Positions 23,701-32,346 are shown, counted from the first letter of the stretch. The stretch is 43,163 nucleotides of DNA from Lentisphaerae bacterium ADurb.Bin242 (GCA_002069785.1 MWCA01000052.1:1-43163), one strand, 5' to 3'. A program made the numbers and translations. The notes: a model not told the origin generated them from the sequence alone.

Positions 23701-24632
23701 CGACCTACGGCTGTCTCAACAGTCCGGATTTCTTCGACTTCAAACTGGATTCCATCGGCGGCTTCATCCGGAATCCGGAATACAAAGTGCGGGACCTTTA
23801 CTTCGACCTGACCTGGCCCCGCCCCTGTTCCAATCCCGCACACGGATGCCTCTGGACCGATGAATTCGGCTACAAACACCAGGACAATGACCTGAAGAAT
23901 CTCCGGCTGCTGATGAAACGTCTTTACATCACCCTGAAAGAAAAGACGCCGGACGGCTTGTTCCGGGGACATATCCTCTCCGCCCGTGTGCCTTCGGATG
24001 TTTTTTTTGACAGCCTTGTGGTCGGCGAGCTGTATGACCGCCATATTGTCAACGGGAGCAATTACTACGGAGTTCTTACCCCTTCTCTGATGCGGATTGC
24101 CTATGCTTCCCGCGATAACGAGATGGAGGTTGACTTCATTCCGCAGTTTGAGCGGGCTTTACAGCTTTTCGCCCCGGAAAAATTCGCCGTCATGAACCCG
24201 GCGGAACCGGAACTGGACCGGGCCATTTGCCATTACCTCGGCTACATGCTGATCCATGATCTCGGTACGTCTCCGACCCCGAAAAACGCCCGGATGAAGG
24301 AATTTTTCGAAGCGCGCGACCGGATCGCCGTGAATGGGAAATGGACTTTCCATCCTTACTGGAAACCGGAAAGTTCCCCTGTTCGTCCATCCGTTCTTGA
24401 AAATCATTTGATGGCAAGCGCTTTTTCCAATCCCGGAAAAGTTTCCATTGCCGTTTTGAACGACTCCGACAGGACGGAAAAACTCTCCCTGACGGTGGAC
24501 ACCGGTCGGCTCGGAGTGGAAAAGAACAGGAAAGGCGAAGAATTGATGACCGGAAAGAGTATCAACATGAAGAATGGAAGAATCGAATCGGAAATCGGCC
24601 CCCGCGCCCTTCGGGTTTTTGTTCTTGACTGA
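20757..24632 (+). CDS. giant secreted LamG + CBM9 glycosidase-like protein (module 2)
   Basis: 1291 residues. Signal peptide LLFLLSGLALSAAEP (cleavage near 20). Domains in order: LamG (about 20-250; GSVSLWVRPNDW, SSLDELRIYGKKLSAQEVLKDY), CBM9-like (about 265-450; VTVDGTIGAGEYAL, RNLYVGLQSP, WEDDAVELFFSG, WTFECAIPWENF), beta-rich linker domains (about 455-870) ending in LQPTPVKP near 873-880, then a barrel-like glycosidase region with DLYFDLTWPRP near 1014-1024, and a C-terminal beta domain ending ALRVFVLD. The order CBM9, beta-rich, TPVKP, acidic strand matches the 1141-residue protein of module 1; here the LamG is fused. Probably a cell-surface or periplasmic glycan hydrolase. The ATG at 20757 follows AAAAAAGGATTG. 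Substrate unknown. Confidence 0.75.
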   Translation: MLKPAGLLFLLSGLALSAAEPEIYFSFDRSSRADFGGVPGGKQEIAGAAGERGVEGKVIRGTDKTPDAMLSDGLAGKALLLGNSRDKKAVQTVEYIPFAPLSATEGSVSLWVRPNDWDGKDHKNFHHFFGAMNGAERLVLYKYYENSKLVFLLGRLGGNGVTTAIHADISNWEKNSWHHVCAVWNAKFMELYVDGKKTAESPRKTPPGPDFTKFQLGEYWQGNPGSSSLDELRIYGKKLSAQEVLKDYLLHAAKATSDSAPVLMGVGAGKVTVDGTIGAGEYALSVSGMNNSMNANVQYSPRQSRCSLSWDERNLYVGLQSPAPGVLKASHSGRDANLWEDDAVELFFSGFDGKKDLYQFIFNSGKGMYDSKNRKSGWQSSGVRFESGVKNGVWTFECAIPWENFDFVPAAGRNFRMNICRDFVQSNDWTCLAPGDYFAVPSYAKVTLLKQVPSLELSPFGELYSGKIQSELSLAGTEPDTVKAKLSVKAPVFPFTFEKEYRLEPGKRAVSPIAGKVPENGNLEISVLSEKHGVLYQNTVSYKTLLPVRLACIYTDIPEQLLVMEIENSRLLTGKNKLRVMLEDIRTGKSVYESTQVIPDDRPTVPVRFPIQTLPDGEYTLRYAFLSPDGGELFKDQEAYAKYPEVRPWTHCPYGLADVVPPPWSAPKTTDDSFECWGRKIQLGGKGLIRSMSSQNRELLSASVSLKWNGRILDFRATVQKKGAGFTDYKLVPGDGSVPVEVSVRAEFDGLLWFTLSLLPDVREKLESLSLEIPLNRTNITGFDDGSSIMEKKDLTNMPDGSFQVNPVEKPFFWCGGDEVGLMGGSSSRRGWHLRDKAKGLTVSVQDKTVVLELSLVDSPLNLANRRSLEFYLQPTPVKPKNREMQKYRTGRNMICWGEYVTLFFAHKRPGKFSERHLTYFREQQEKKGMRVFYYNAPKGASPVSPEWNYFGKEWHCSPPRLGEYMRDSHTPNRAARNMYLSTYGCLNSPDFFDFKLDSIGGFIRNPEYKVRDLYFDLTWPRPCSNPAHGCLWTDEFGYKHQDNDLKNLRLLMKRLYITLKEKTPDGLFRGHILSARVPSDVFFDSLVVGELYDRHIVNGSNYYGVLTPSLMRIAYASRDNEMEVDFIPQFERALQLFAPEKFAVMNPAEPELDRAICHYLGYMLIHDLGTSPTPKNARMKEFFEARDRIAVNGKWTFHPYWKPESSPVRPSVLENHLMASAFSNPGKVSIAVLNDSDRTEKLSLTVDTGRLGVEKNRKGEELMTGKSINMKNGRIESEIGPRALRVFVLD

Positions 24633-24655
24633 ACGTTTTCAAGGCGATGCCGGTT

Positions 24656-24716
24656 CCTGAATCTTTTTCATGCCTTACGGAAAATTTCAGGCCGTCCGGC
24701 ATGGGAAAGATTCAGG
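24656..24716. repeat. 19-bp inverted repeat between convergent genes
   Basis: Left arm 24656-24674 and right arm 24698-24716 pair over 19 positions; the only two non-Watson-Crick positions become G-U pairs in the plus-strand RNA. The 23-base loop contains a small ACGG/CCGT stem. The right arm covers the stop of the minus-strand TPR gene (24712). It probably ends or protects mRNAs from both sides, but there is no T-run. Confidence 0.55.
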
Positions 24717-26274
24717 AGCGGGATGATTCATTGCCCGCGGCGATTTCCTCATCCGTAGGAGCAAAGGTATCATCCAGTTCCGGGGCGTTTCCATCCTCCT
24801 GGATGTCGACGGCCTCGTGCGTGGCGGTGGCCTGGGGCGCGGCGGCTGTGTCGGAAGCTTCTTCCTTTTTTCTCAGACGGTCGTAATGCTTTTTGACCTT
24901 TTCAGCCACATCCATGTAGTTCACGTTGGCCGAATAAATCTGTTTGAAACACTCGAATGCCTTGTCGGCTTTGCCCATGCGTTCATAGGCAGCCCCGAGA
25001 TAATAAATGGCGCGCATTTTCTGGACGTCCAGGTAAGGCATTTCCTTGATGGCCTCTTCGAAAATATCAATCGCCATGTCATATTGCTCTTTGATGGCGA
25101 AGCAGCGCCCGATGTAGATCATCGAGATCAGCTTGCGCTGCGGATTGAGCTTGGCGTGCTGGAACTCCTCCAGGGCCTTGTCGATCATTTCCAGTTCAAA
25201 ATAAAGGAGGGCCAGGTCGTAGCGCACCTGAAGGTCGTTCGGATAATTTTTGATGCGGGCGAGACCGCACTGGATCTGGTAATTCGTGATGGATTTGCGG
25301 GCTTCGTTCAGTTCTTCCGGAGTGGGGGTGGAGGTGGCGATCATCTCTTCGATGTGCTGTTCGGCCAGGGCCACGTTGGAACGCTCGATGGCCTTGTCGA
25401 CCACGAGGTCGAGGACGCCCTGCATCTGGGCCAGCCGGTTGAATTCCTCGATGGCCTTTTCGTGCATGTTGACACGCTGATAGAACTCCCCGAGCTTCCG
25501 GTGGATTTCGATGGTGCCCTGACCCGCTTCCACGAGCTTCTCGTAGCGGCGGATCATCTCCTTGATGTCTTCTTCGGAACGGATGATCCGGTCGCCCCGT
25601 TCGAGGTCGCTGACGTCGGGCAGGTTGGTGCCGTTGGTTTTGGTGGTGACTTTGCTCTTTTCCGCCGCCGCGGCCGCGCTGGCCGCGTTTTGAGCCATGG
25701 TCGCGGTGGCGGCTGCCGCGCGGAGATTGGCTTGCGCTTTCAGGTCGTTCGGGCGCAGGGAGACGATTTTCTGGCGGAGCTGGAGCACGCGGTTGGAATC
25801 CTCGATCCCTTCCAGCAGAACGATGAGTTCCTCGATGACTTTTTCATTGTTCGGATCATTTTCCAGAAACCGTTCCAGGGCGTCGATGGCGAGGTAGGAG
25901 GTGTCCATGGCCATGGCTGCTTCGTAAAGGAAATGCAGCCCCTCGTTCGAGTAAAAGGAGGCCAGGGCCTCTTCCGCCAGATTCAGGGCCTCCCGGGGGT
26001 CCTTGGACAGCAGCAGTTTGCCTTTGACAATGGCGAGTTTGGCCTTGGCCTGTCCCGCGATTTTCTGAAATCCGGTAAGCTGCTGCGCTTTTTTGATTTC
26101 CGCGGAGCGGAGGAGTTCACGCGCATCCCAGAAACCGGGGACAGCCTTCACGAGATCTTTCAACAAAGAAACACCGTAATCGTAATTTTTTTTGCTGATC
26201 ACATCCAGCGCACGAGTGTACATGTTCCGCATTCCACCTGGAATTTCACTAATACTTGTTTTATCAATCGCCAT
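24712..26274 (-). CDS. tetratricopeptide-repeat protein
   Basis: 520 residues, no signal peptide. Several TPR helices are visible: about 15-50 (NMYTRALDVISKKNYDYGVSLL), 95-140, 250-290 (IHRKLGEFYQRVNMHEKAIEEFNRLA), 355-395 (LQVRYDLALLYFELEMIDKALEEF) and 400-470 (YIGRCFAIKEQYDMAIDIFEEAIKE, YYLGAAYERMGKADKAFECF). An Ala-rich linker near 185-205 and an acidic C-terminal tail (about 480-520) flank them. TPR proteins act as scaffolds; partners are unknown. A good promoter precedes it (26335-26363), and GGAGG sits 12 bases before the ATG. It is divergent from mnmE. In Lentisphaerota and Planctomycetota similar TPR proteins are common, but I cannot assign a role. Confidence 0.85.
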   Translation of the reverse strand: MAIDKTSISEIPGGMRNMYTRALDVISKKNYDYGVSLLKDLVKAVPGFWDARELLRSAEIKKAQQLTGFQKIAGQAKAKLAIVKGKLLLSKDPREALNLAEEALASFYSNEGLHFLYEAAMAMDTSYLAIDALERFLENDPNNEKVIEELIVLLEGIEDSNRVLQLRQKIVSLRPNDLKAQANLRAAAATATMAQNAASAAAAAEKSKVTTKTNGTNLPDVSDLERGDRIIRSEEDIKEMIRRYEKLVEAGQGTIEIHRKLGEFYQRVNMHEKAIEEFNRLAQMQGVLDLVVDKAIERSNVALAEQHIEEMIATSTPTPEELNEARKSITNYQIQCGLARIKNYPNDLQVRYDLALLYFELEMIDKALEEFQHAKLNPQRKLISMIYIGRCFAIKEQYDMAIDIFEEAIKEMPYLDVQKMRAIYYLGAAYERMGKADKAFECFKQIYSANVNYMDVAEKVKKHYDRLRKKEEASDTAAAPQATATHEAVDIQEDGNAPELDDTFAPTDEEIAAGNESSRS

Positions 26275-26334
26275 AATGAAAAAAAACCTCCGAAACCGGG
26301 AAAATAATTTTGAAATTTAACAATATAGGCAGTA

Positions 26335-26363
26335 TATATACAACACAAGCTCCCTGTTGTCAA
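26335..26363 (-). promoter_or_regulatory. sigma-70 promoter of the TPR gene
   Basis: On the minus strand TTGACA (26363-26358), an exact 17-base spacer, and TATATA (26340-26335), about 60 bases before the ATG at 26274. One of the best consensus matches in the window. Confidence 0.75.
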
Positions 26364-26393
26364 GTTTTTTTATAAGTATTCGAGCCAAAAAAT

Positions 26394-27791
26394 ATGCAAA
26401 AAAAATTTTGTTTTTCTTTACCGGCGGAAGAGACTGTCTGCGCGCTCTGCACCGCCCCCGGCGGCGCACTGGCCATTCTCCGCATTTCGGGCCCGGACGC
26501 CTTGGAGACGGGGAATGCCGTCTGGCGGGGGCATGTTCCGCTTTCCAGGGAAAACGCCCGGAAAATGCTGTTGGGAAAACTGTATTCCGGCGATCCGTCT
26601 TCTCCCGGCGAACCCTGCCTCGCCGTTTTCATGCCCGGTCCGAAAAGCTATACCGGCGAGGATACGGTGGAGCTTCATTGCCATGGCGGTTCCTTTGCCC
26701 CGAAACGGCTGCTGGAAGCCGTTCTTGCATCCGGAATCCGCCTGGCCGCGCCCGGAGAGTTCACGAAACGCGCCTTCCTGAACGGGAAGATGGATCTGAC
26801 CCAGGCGGAAGCTGTGGCCGATCTGATTTCCGCAAAATCCGAAAGCGCCGCCCGCCTCGCGGAAAAACAGCTGTCCGGGCGGATCGGAAGCCAGGTCCGG
26901 CAGGCGCGCGAACGCCTGATCCATCTGCTGGCCGAAATCGAATCCCGCATGGATTTCCCCGAAGAGGAACTGGACTGGATGGCTCCGTCCGGCATGACGG
27001 CCGAACTCCAGCGCGTTGCGGAGTCCCTCCGGAAAATGCTGCAATCCGTGGAGCACGGCTCTATCCTGCGCAACGGTCTGCGCGTGGTCATCGCCGGACG
27101 CCCCAACGCCGGAAAATCCAGCCTCCTGAATGCCCTGCTCGGTTTCGAGCGCGCCATTGTGACGGAGATTCCCGGCACCACGCGCGACACATTGGAGGAA
27201 TTCGTTTCCCTTCGCGGCATTCCGGTCATGCTGACCGACACCGCCGGGCTGCGGGAGCAGTCGGCCGACCCCATCGAGAAACTGGGAATCCGCCGCAGCC
27301 GCGACTCCATGCGGACGGCGCAATTCATTTTCTGGGTCCTGGACGCCTCCACGTCCGAAGCGGCCGCGGAATCGGCGGAACATCTGAAAACCCATCTTCC
27401 GTTTCCGGCGGAGGCGATCGTTGCTTGGAACAAAACCGAACTGGACACTTCCCCGGAAGTTCTGCCGGAACTGTCCGGACTTCCGTGCGTGCGCATTTCC
27501 GCGCTGAAAGGGGACGGCCTCGACGCCCTGCTGGACCTCTTTGCCGCGCGGGTCTGGAAAGGAAATGACGTTTCGGAAAGCGAATGCGAGGTCTCCGCCC
27601 GGCACGCCGCGTTTCTGGAGGACGCTCTTTCATCTCTTGAAAAGGCCGTGCCGGAGATTGCCTCCGAATCCTGGGAGCTGGCGGCGGCGTGCATGCGCGG
27701 CGCGCTGGCGGCGCTGGGAAGCATCACCGGGGAAGAGGTATCGCCCGACATGCTGGACGAAATCTTCTCCCGGTTCTGCATCGGGAAATGA
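26394..27791 (+). CDS. mnmE: tRNA uridine-5-carboxymethylaminomethyl modification GTPase MnmE
   Basis: 465 residues, normal length. With MnmG it installs the cmnm5 group on U34 of tRNAs reading split codon boxes. The N-terminal TrmE domain (about 1-118) contains GPKSYTGEDTVELHCHGG near 82-99, which binds the folate cofactor. The inserted G domain has Walker A GRPNAGKS (235-242), TTRD (262-265), DTAGLR (282-287) and NKTE. The protein ends in CIGK, the conserved catalytic C-terminus with its Cys. The ATG at 26394 has a poor ribosome-binding site but matches the family N-terminus. The neighbour to the right is convergent, only 9 bases from its stop. mnmG is not in the window. Confidence 0.97.
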   Translation: MQKKFCFSLPAEETVCALCTAPGGALAILRISGPDALETGNAVWRGHVPLSRENARKMLLGKLYSGDPSSPGEPCLAVFMPGPKSYTGEDTVELHCHGGSFAPKRLLEAVLASGIRLAAPGEFTKRAFLNGKMDLTQAEAVADLISAKSESAARLAEKQLSGRIGSQVRQARERLIHLLAEIESRMDFPEEELDWMAPSGMTAELQRVAESLRKMLQSVEHGSILRNGLRVVIAGRPNAGKSSLLNALLGFERAIVTEIPGTTRDTLEEFVSLRGIPVMLTDTAGLREQSADPIEKLGIRRSRDSMRTAQFIFWVLDASTSEAAAESAEHLKTHLPFPAEAIVAWNKTELDTSPEVLPELSGLPCVRISALKGDGLDALLDLFAARVWKGNDVSESECEVSARHAAFLEDALSSLEKAVPEIASESWELAAACMRGALAALGSITGEEVSPDMLDEIFSRFCIGK

Positions 27792-27800
27792 GACGGGCGC

Positions 27801-30800
27801 TTACCGCAGAGTGAATTTCCGTTCCGCGGAAATCCCGGTCATGACGTCCGTGACCCGGAGCGTCCACTCTCCCTGAGGATCGTTCTCCGCCATACGGAAA
27901 ATCAGCCGGGCTTTGCCATTTTCTCCGAGGAGGTTGCGCTTCAGGAAGAAACGGGGCGGTTTTCCGTCCGGCGGCATAAGTTCCGTGTGGAAGACGTGCT
28001 TGCCGGGGATTCCCCCGCTGACGGCCACGGAAAGGTTTGCGACAAGATCGGTTCCGCCCTTGACCGACGAGGGCGCCGCGATCTCGACTTTCTTCACGGC
28101 ATAAGGATACACTCCCCACACCGAGGCTTCGCCGAGGGGTACTTTCGCCCGGACCGCATCGGTTTCACCGAGGTATTTTCCGGCGCGCAGATCGTAGACG
28201 TGCCCTTTGAGCGGGAACCGGAAGGTCTGCTCCAGCGAATCCTGTGAACGGGTCTGGTTCCGGAGCACGGCGAACACGTGCATGTTGCCATCGACAAAGT
28301 GCATGGCTTCGCGTCCGGGGACCGTGACGACGTCGCTATTCCCGAGGACCTGTTTCACGCCGGCCTTTTCCAGCAGGTCGAAAATCCGCTGGCGCTGCGC
28401 CGGGTCCTTGTCGTCGAAGATTTTCCCGATTACCAGAAGATTCTTTTCTCCGTCGAAGGGATTCTTTGCCCGTTTTACGCCCAGTTCATCACATTCTCCC
28501 GGCAGGAAATCCGCGACGGCCGTGCCGCCTTTTGCCAGGAATGCCTTGACGGAAGCTACTTCTTTGTCGGACATCGCGCTCACACCCGGCATGAAGAGAA
28601 TCCTGCGGTCACTCAATTTGCTGCCGACGATCTGTTCCGGAGCCAGGAAGTCGTATTGATGAAGAAGTTCTTCCAGCAGGTAACGGATGTTGTGACGGCT
28701 CTGGAAGAGATCGCGCAGAGGGCCGCTTGCATGAATCTCGCCCTCTTTTGTTTCTTTGCCGCGGAGGAAGGAAAGCAGAACGCTGTCATGGGAATAATAA
28801 AGCGCGACCTCGTTCTTTGCCCACGGGTAAGCAAGGAATATCTTGCCCAGCCCGTTGAGCAGCTTTGAGTTTTCCAGGCTTTCCTGCATGTTCTTCGCGT
28901 CTTCGGTATAGGCGCCTGTGTAATCGAGCATATTCAGCCAGGAGCCGCCTCCGCCGGAACCCATCCCGGAAAATACCGCGAACCATGTGAATCCGCCGTA
29001 ACGGTGCAGGGCGAACCACCAGGGCTGGAAGAAGGACTTGTCGCGGCTGAAGAAATATCCGGTGAATCCCCAGAGTCTCATATCCGGGCGAAAGGAACGG
29101 TAGAATTCGTCGAATTCATAAATCGGACTGCTTCCCTGGTAAACCATGGAGGTATATTCCTGCGAGAATCCGAGACCGGCTTTCGTGAGGAGTTTCCAGT
29201 AGTCGTTTCCGCCGAGCGCCCCTTCTCCGAAGGAATTGTAAAGGGAAAGAGCGGAATTCGGGTCGCCTTTTGCGGCTCCGTCGGAAACGGTTCGGATGAT
29301 TTCGCACCAGCGGTCGGTATTGAAATTCCGCCATTCGATGAATTCACCGAAGCGGCCGGTGGACCGGGCTTCCTTCATGCGGGCGGGAGCGATCTCATCG
29401 AAACTTTTGAGCGCGGTTCCCATACGCTTGTTGTATTGCTCGATCGTGCCGTATTTTGCTTCCATGCGCTTCCGGAATTCCGCCACATTCTCGGGATGTT
29501 CATCCAGTTCCGCGCCGGTTCCGGGCCGGACCAGATTGGGTTCGTCGCAGACCGCGTCATGGACCACTCCGAGCCGACGGTCTTTCCGTGCGGATTTTTC
29601 CGCCCTGTCGGCGAGGTCCTTGTGCGCCTTTTGCGTATTGAACTGCTGGGCGCGTATATTGTTTTTCTGAGGCCATCCGCAGAACATGTCGCCGCCTCCG
29701 CGGAAATGTCCGCCGACGCCCATGCCCGCCGCCAGGTCCCCCATCTCGCGGAACGGCATCAGATAGCAGCGGAAGCCGATTTTCTCGAGCTGGCGGTCGC
29801 ACTGTTCGCTGAATTCCTGCGGAATGTCGGCGCCGAAGTTCCAGATCGAAGGGGTGAAGTCATCCAGCAGACGCGCCTTGTCCCGGTCCTGCGCGATGAC
29901 GGGAATCCGCCTTGTATCAAGAACCTTTCCATTCTGTTTCAGCGACACGGCGACAATGCCCAGATTGGTGTAGAGAGCGTCCAGGGGAACCCGGAAACGG
30001 GATTCCTTTTCCGTTGCAAGCCGTCCGCGGTCGAGAATCCGGCCGGAAAAATCCTCAAAGGTCCATTCCAGTGTCATGCCCGGAGCAAATTCCTGCACGG
30101 TAACGGAGAGCTCCGCCTTGTCTTTGCCCTTGTAATAGCGTTTATTGTCGCTCAGACCGGCCAGCACGGGACCTTTCTTTTCAAATACTTTTGCCGTGTA
30201 GTCGAGCGTTGCGCCGTTCCTGTCGAGCGCATGAAGCGTCAGGACATGGTTTCCGTTCATGGCCGGTTCCGGTATTCCGAATGACACCGTCCCTCCCTGG
30301 ACGGCGGCTTTTCCGTTGGCGGTCCCGGCCCCGTTTTTGTCCGTGACTTCCCAGGCGACCGGTGTTCCGTCCGGCATGCCTGTGCATTTTGCCGTTACGG
30401 AGCTGCCGTTGATCGCGACCGGGCCGAACGTCTGCGGCGCCTTGCCGGCGGCATAATACAGGATGCGCGCAAGCCACGCTTTGTTGAAGGACGCCCACGG
30501 GAAACGGTCCGACGCATAGACGTCCGGCTCCTGGCGCATCTGGAAGAGGTGATGCACATGAGCCGTGTGTGCGGTGACGATCCGCCCTTTGCCCGCTGTT
30601 CCTTCGCGGATGTTCGCCAGCGGATCGTGTTTCCAGGCGCTCCACTGGCTCGGCCGGACGTGGAATTCGACGGGCAGCCCCTGTTTCAGATAATGCGCCG
30701 GGCCGACCTCCTTCGGGGAGGCATCCCGGACGAGGTCCGCAAGGTTGCCGTAGGGAGCCGGCGCATTGAGAAACAGTCCGGCTCCGTTCTTCACGTTCTT

Positions 30801-32300
30801 CACGATCTGTTTTGCCAGTTCTTTGCCGATTTTGGGCGGGACGCGGGAGCCTCCGATCATATAAAGGTCGTAGGCGCCGCGTTCCAGCCGGTCGAAAATC
30901 TCCTTCGGATTCTCATCCGTGTAGTAGACGTCGGCATTATTGCCGGTCGTGGTCAGCATGTCCGCTTTGACATTCAGCCCGTTCAGGATTTCCCGCGGAT
31001 CGGCAAGAGACATCAGGCTGTCGCCGACCACGAGGACGTTCAGGGGCGCGGGGGATTTCCCGTATCTGTTTTCCGGAAGACGGATCTCCGTTCCGGGAAT
31101 GGTTTTCTTGATCCCGGCGCGGCTGACCTTGCGGATTTCAAACGAGGACATCCTGCTTTCAAACAGGCTGGCGTTTTCAATCTCGATGCCGGTTTCATTG
31201 TTTCTGGTGCCGAGACGGTAGAGCGGCAGGCTCACCGTGTTTTCCACCGCCTTGAACGGCAGATAATATTCCTGGAACTCCTCCGTGAAGGGGATGCCCC
31301 ATGCGACCGTTCCGCCCTGCTGGAATTTTCCGTCCGGCGTTTTCACAAGCTGAATCGCGCCGAAGGACCCCTCTTTTCCGATGCGCCGTCCGCGAACCCG
31401 GAGCGTGTATTCTTTGCCGGGGACCAGCAGCTTGTCCACCCAGAGCCCGTAGAAGTGATAAGCGTTTCCTGTGGCGCGGATCAGCCAGATGTCCGAAAGG
31501 GGCGCCGTTTCGACTCTTTGGACATCGGGATTCTTGAATTCGGTTCTCACGAAATCGAATCCGGGATCGGGAAGCATATTGACCTTGATCCGGTCGGAAT
31601 GAGCGCGAACGATCGACGCCGTTCCGCCCTCCGGCGTCATGGCCGCGCTGCTCCACTGATCCGGCAAGTGATAGTTCGGAGAGCCATCCAGCACGGCAAA
31701 AGAGCTCTGCTGTTCCTTGTTTTTCGGCATGTCGATGTTATAACGGCAAATATTGAAGCGGATTTTCTGCGCTTCCGCCGGGGCTTTCATGCCGATTGCC
31801 GACAGCGGGATCGTCAAATTGGCATACCAGCGGTCTTTCTCGGAAACAATGCTTTTGCGGACGCCCGGAAGCTCCGTCTGGTTGCGGTTGACGCCCGTGT
31901 AAAGCTGTCCGTTTTCGGAGACCGCGATCTGATAATAAGTGCCGGCGGAGGGATTCGGCTGTATGAAGAACTCGAAGTTGTTGTCCTTGAACAAACTGCG
32001 CTGGACGGACCTGTCCGATTTCCATCCCGGATGGAACGTTCCGCAGAGGCTGACATACAGGTTGTTGTCGTCATAAAGCATCTGCGCCCGGGTGGCGAAT
32101 GGTTCCACGGACGCTTTCAGGGGATTGACGAATCCGGTCAAAGTGTCCGCTTTGTTCCAGACGGCCTCGACCCGTTTTCCGTTGCTGTTGAAAGGAATCT
32201 GCGCGGTTTTCCGAATCTGGGGAAGTGACTCTGCCGCCGAGATCGCCGCCGCCAGCAGAAAAGCCGCAGCAGTAACACCTTTTTTGAGAGAAAGTTTCAT
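27801..32300 (-). CDS. giant secreted CBM9 + GH42-like glycosidase (module 3)
   Basis: 1499 residues, the largest protein here. Signal peptide VTAAAFLLAAAISAAES, cut near 23. A CBM9-like domain follows at about 30-230 (AQMLYDDNNLYVSLCGTF, NNFEFFIQPNPSAG, WYANLTIPLSAIG, IRFNICRYNI). Next come a carbohydrate-binding-like beta region (about 250-390), a Rossmann-like segment (about 410-620; LNVLVVGDSLMSL, YDLYMIGGSRVPP), beta-sandwich repeats (about 640-800), a TIM-barrel glycosidase domain (about 810-1190) with CDEPNL near 917-922 as candidate acid/base, and a GATase-like trimerisation-type domain (about 1200-1330) as in GH42 beta-galactosidases. A final beta domain closes it. It lacks the ATPVKP region of the module 1 and 2 proteins. 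The ATG follows CAGGAG. Substrate unknown. Confidence 0.72.
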   Translation of the reverse strand: MKLSLKKGVTAAAFLLAAAISAAESLPQIRKTAQIPFNSNGKRVEAVWNKADTLTGFVNPLKASVEPFATRAQMLYDDNNLYVSLCGTFHPGWKSDRSVQRSLFKDNNFEFFIQPNPSAGTYYQIAVSENGQLYTGVNRNQTELPGVRKSIVSEKDRWYANLTIPLSAIGMKAPAEAQKIRFNICRYNIDMPKNKEQQSSFAVLDGSPNYHLPDQWSSAAMTPEGGTASIVRAHSDRIKVNMLPDPGFDFVRTEFKNPDVQRVETAPLSDIWLIRATGNAYHFYGLWVDKLLVPGKEYTLRVRGRRIGKEGSFGAIQLVKTPDGKFQQGGTVAWGIPFTEEFQEYYLPFKAVENTVSLPLYRLGTRNNETGIEIENASLFESRMSSFEIRKVSRAGIKKTIPGTEIRLPENRYGKSPAPLNVLVVGDSLMSLADPREILNGLNVKADMLTTTGNNADVYYTDENPKEIFDRLERGAYDLYMIGGSRVPPKIGKELAKQIVKNVKNGAGLFLNAPAPYGNLADLVRDASPKEVGPAHYLKQGLPVEFHVRPSQWSAWKHDPLANIREGTAGKGRIVTAHTAHVHHLFQMRQEPDVYASDRFPWASFNKAWLARILYYAAGKAPQTFGPVAINGSSVTAKCTGMPDGTPVAWEVTDKNGAGTANGKAAVQGGTVSFGIPEPAMNGNHVLTLHALDRNGATLDYTAKVFEKKGPVLAGLSDNKRYYKGKDKAELSVTVQEFAPGMTLEWTFEDFSGRILDRGRLATEKESRFRVPLDALYTNLGIVAVSLKQNGKVLDTRRIPVIAQDRDKARLLDDFTPSIWNFGADIPQEFSEQCDRQLEKIGFRCYLMPFREMGDLAAGMGVGGHFRGGGDMFCGWPQKNNIRAQQFNTQKAHKDLADRAEKSARKDRRLGVVHDAVCDEPNLVRPGTGAELDEHPENVAEFRKRMEAKYGTIEQYNKRMGTALKSFDEIAPARMKEARSTGRFGEFIEWRNFNTDRWCEIIRTVSDGAAKGDPNSALSLYNSFGEGALGGNDYWKLLTKAGLGFSQEYTSMVYQGSSPIYEFDEFYRSFRPDMRLWGFTGYFFSRDKSFFQPWWFALHRYGGFTWFAVFSGMGSGGGGSWLNMLDYTGAYTEDAKNMQESLENSKLLNGLGKIFLAYPWAKNEVALYYSHDSVLLSFLRGKETKEGEIHASGPLRDLFQSRHNIRYLLEELLHQYDFLAPEQIVGSKLSDRRILFMPGVSAMSDKEVASVKAFLAKGGTAVADFLPGECDELGVKRAKNPFDGEKNLLVIGKIFDDKDPAQRQRIFDLLEKAGVKQVLGNSDVVTVPGREAMHFVDGNMHVFAVLRNQTRSQDSLEQTFRFPLKGHVYDLRAGKYLGETDAVRAKVPLGEASVWGVYPYAVKKVEIAAPSSVKGGTDLVANLSVAVSGGIPGKHVFHTELMPPDGKPPRFFLKRNLLGENGKARLIFRMAENDPQGEWTLRVTDVMTGISAERKFTLR

Positions 32301-32318
32301 TTTTTACTCCTGAATGTT

Positions 32319-32346
32319 ATGATATGGATGGATTTTTTTCGTGCAA
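32319..32346 (-). promoter_or_regulatory. possible internal promoter before the 1499-aa gene
   Basis: Minus strand TTGCAC (32346-32341), 16-base spacer, TATCAT (32324-32319), inside the 100-base gap after the pseudopilin stop. Weak -10, so read-through from upstream may be equally important. No terminator is seen in this gap. Confidence 0.3.

Noticed and set aside
24817..26307. 496-aa plus-strand frame opposite the TPR gene
   Set aside because: It is a mirror of a well-supported coding gene with TPR helices, a strong promoter and a ribosome-binding site; the antisense product shows no domain.
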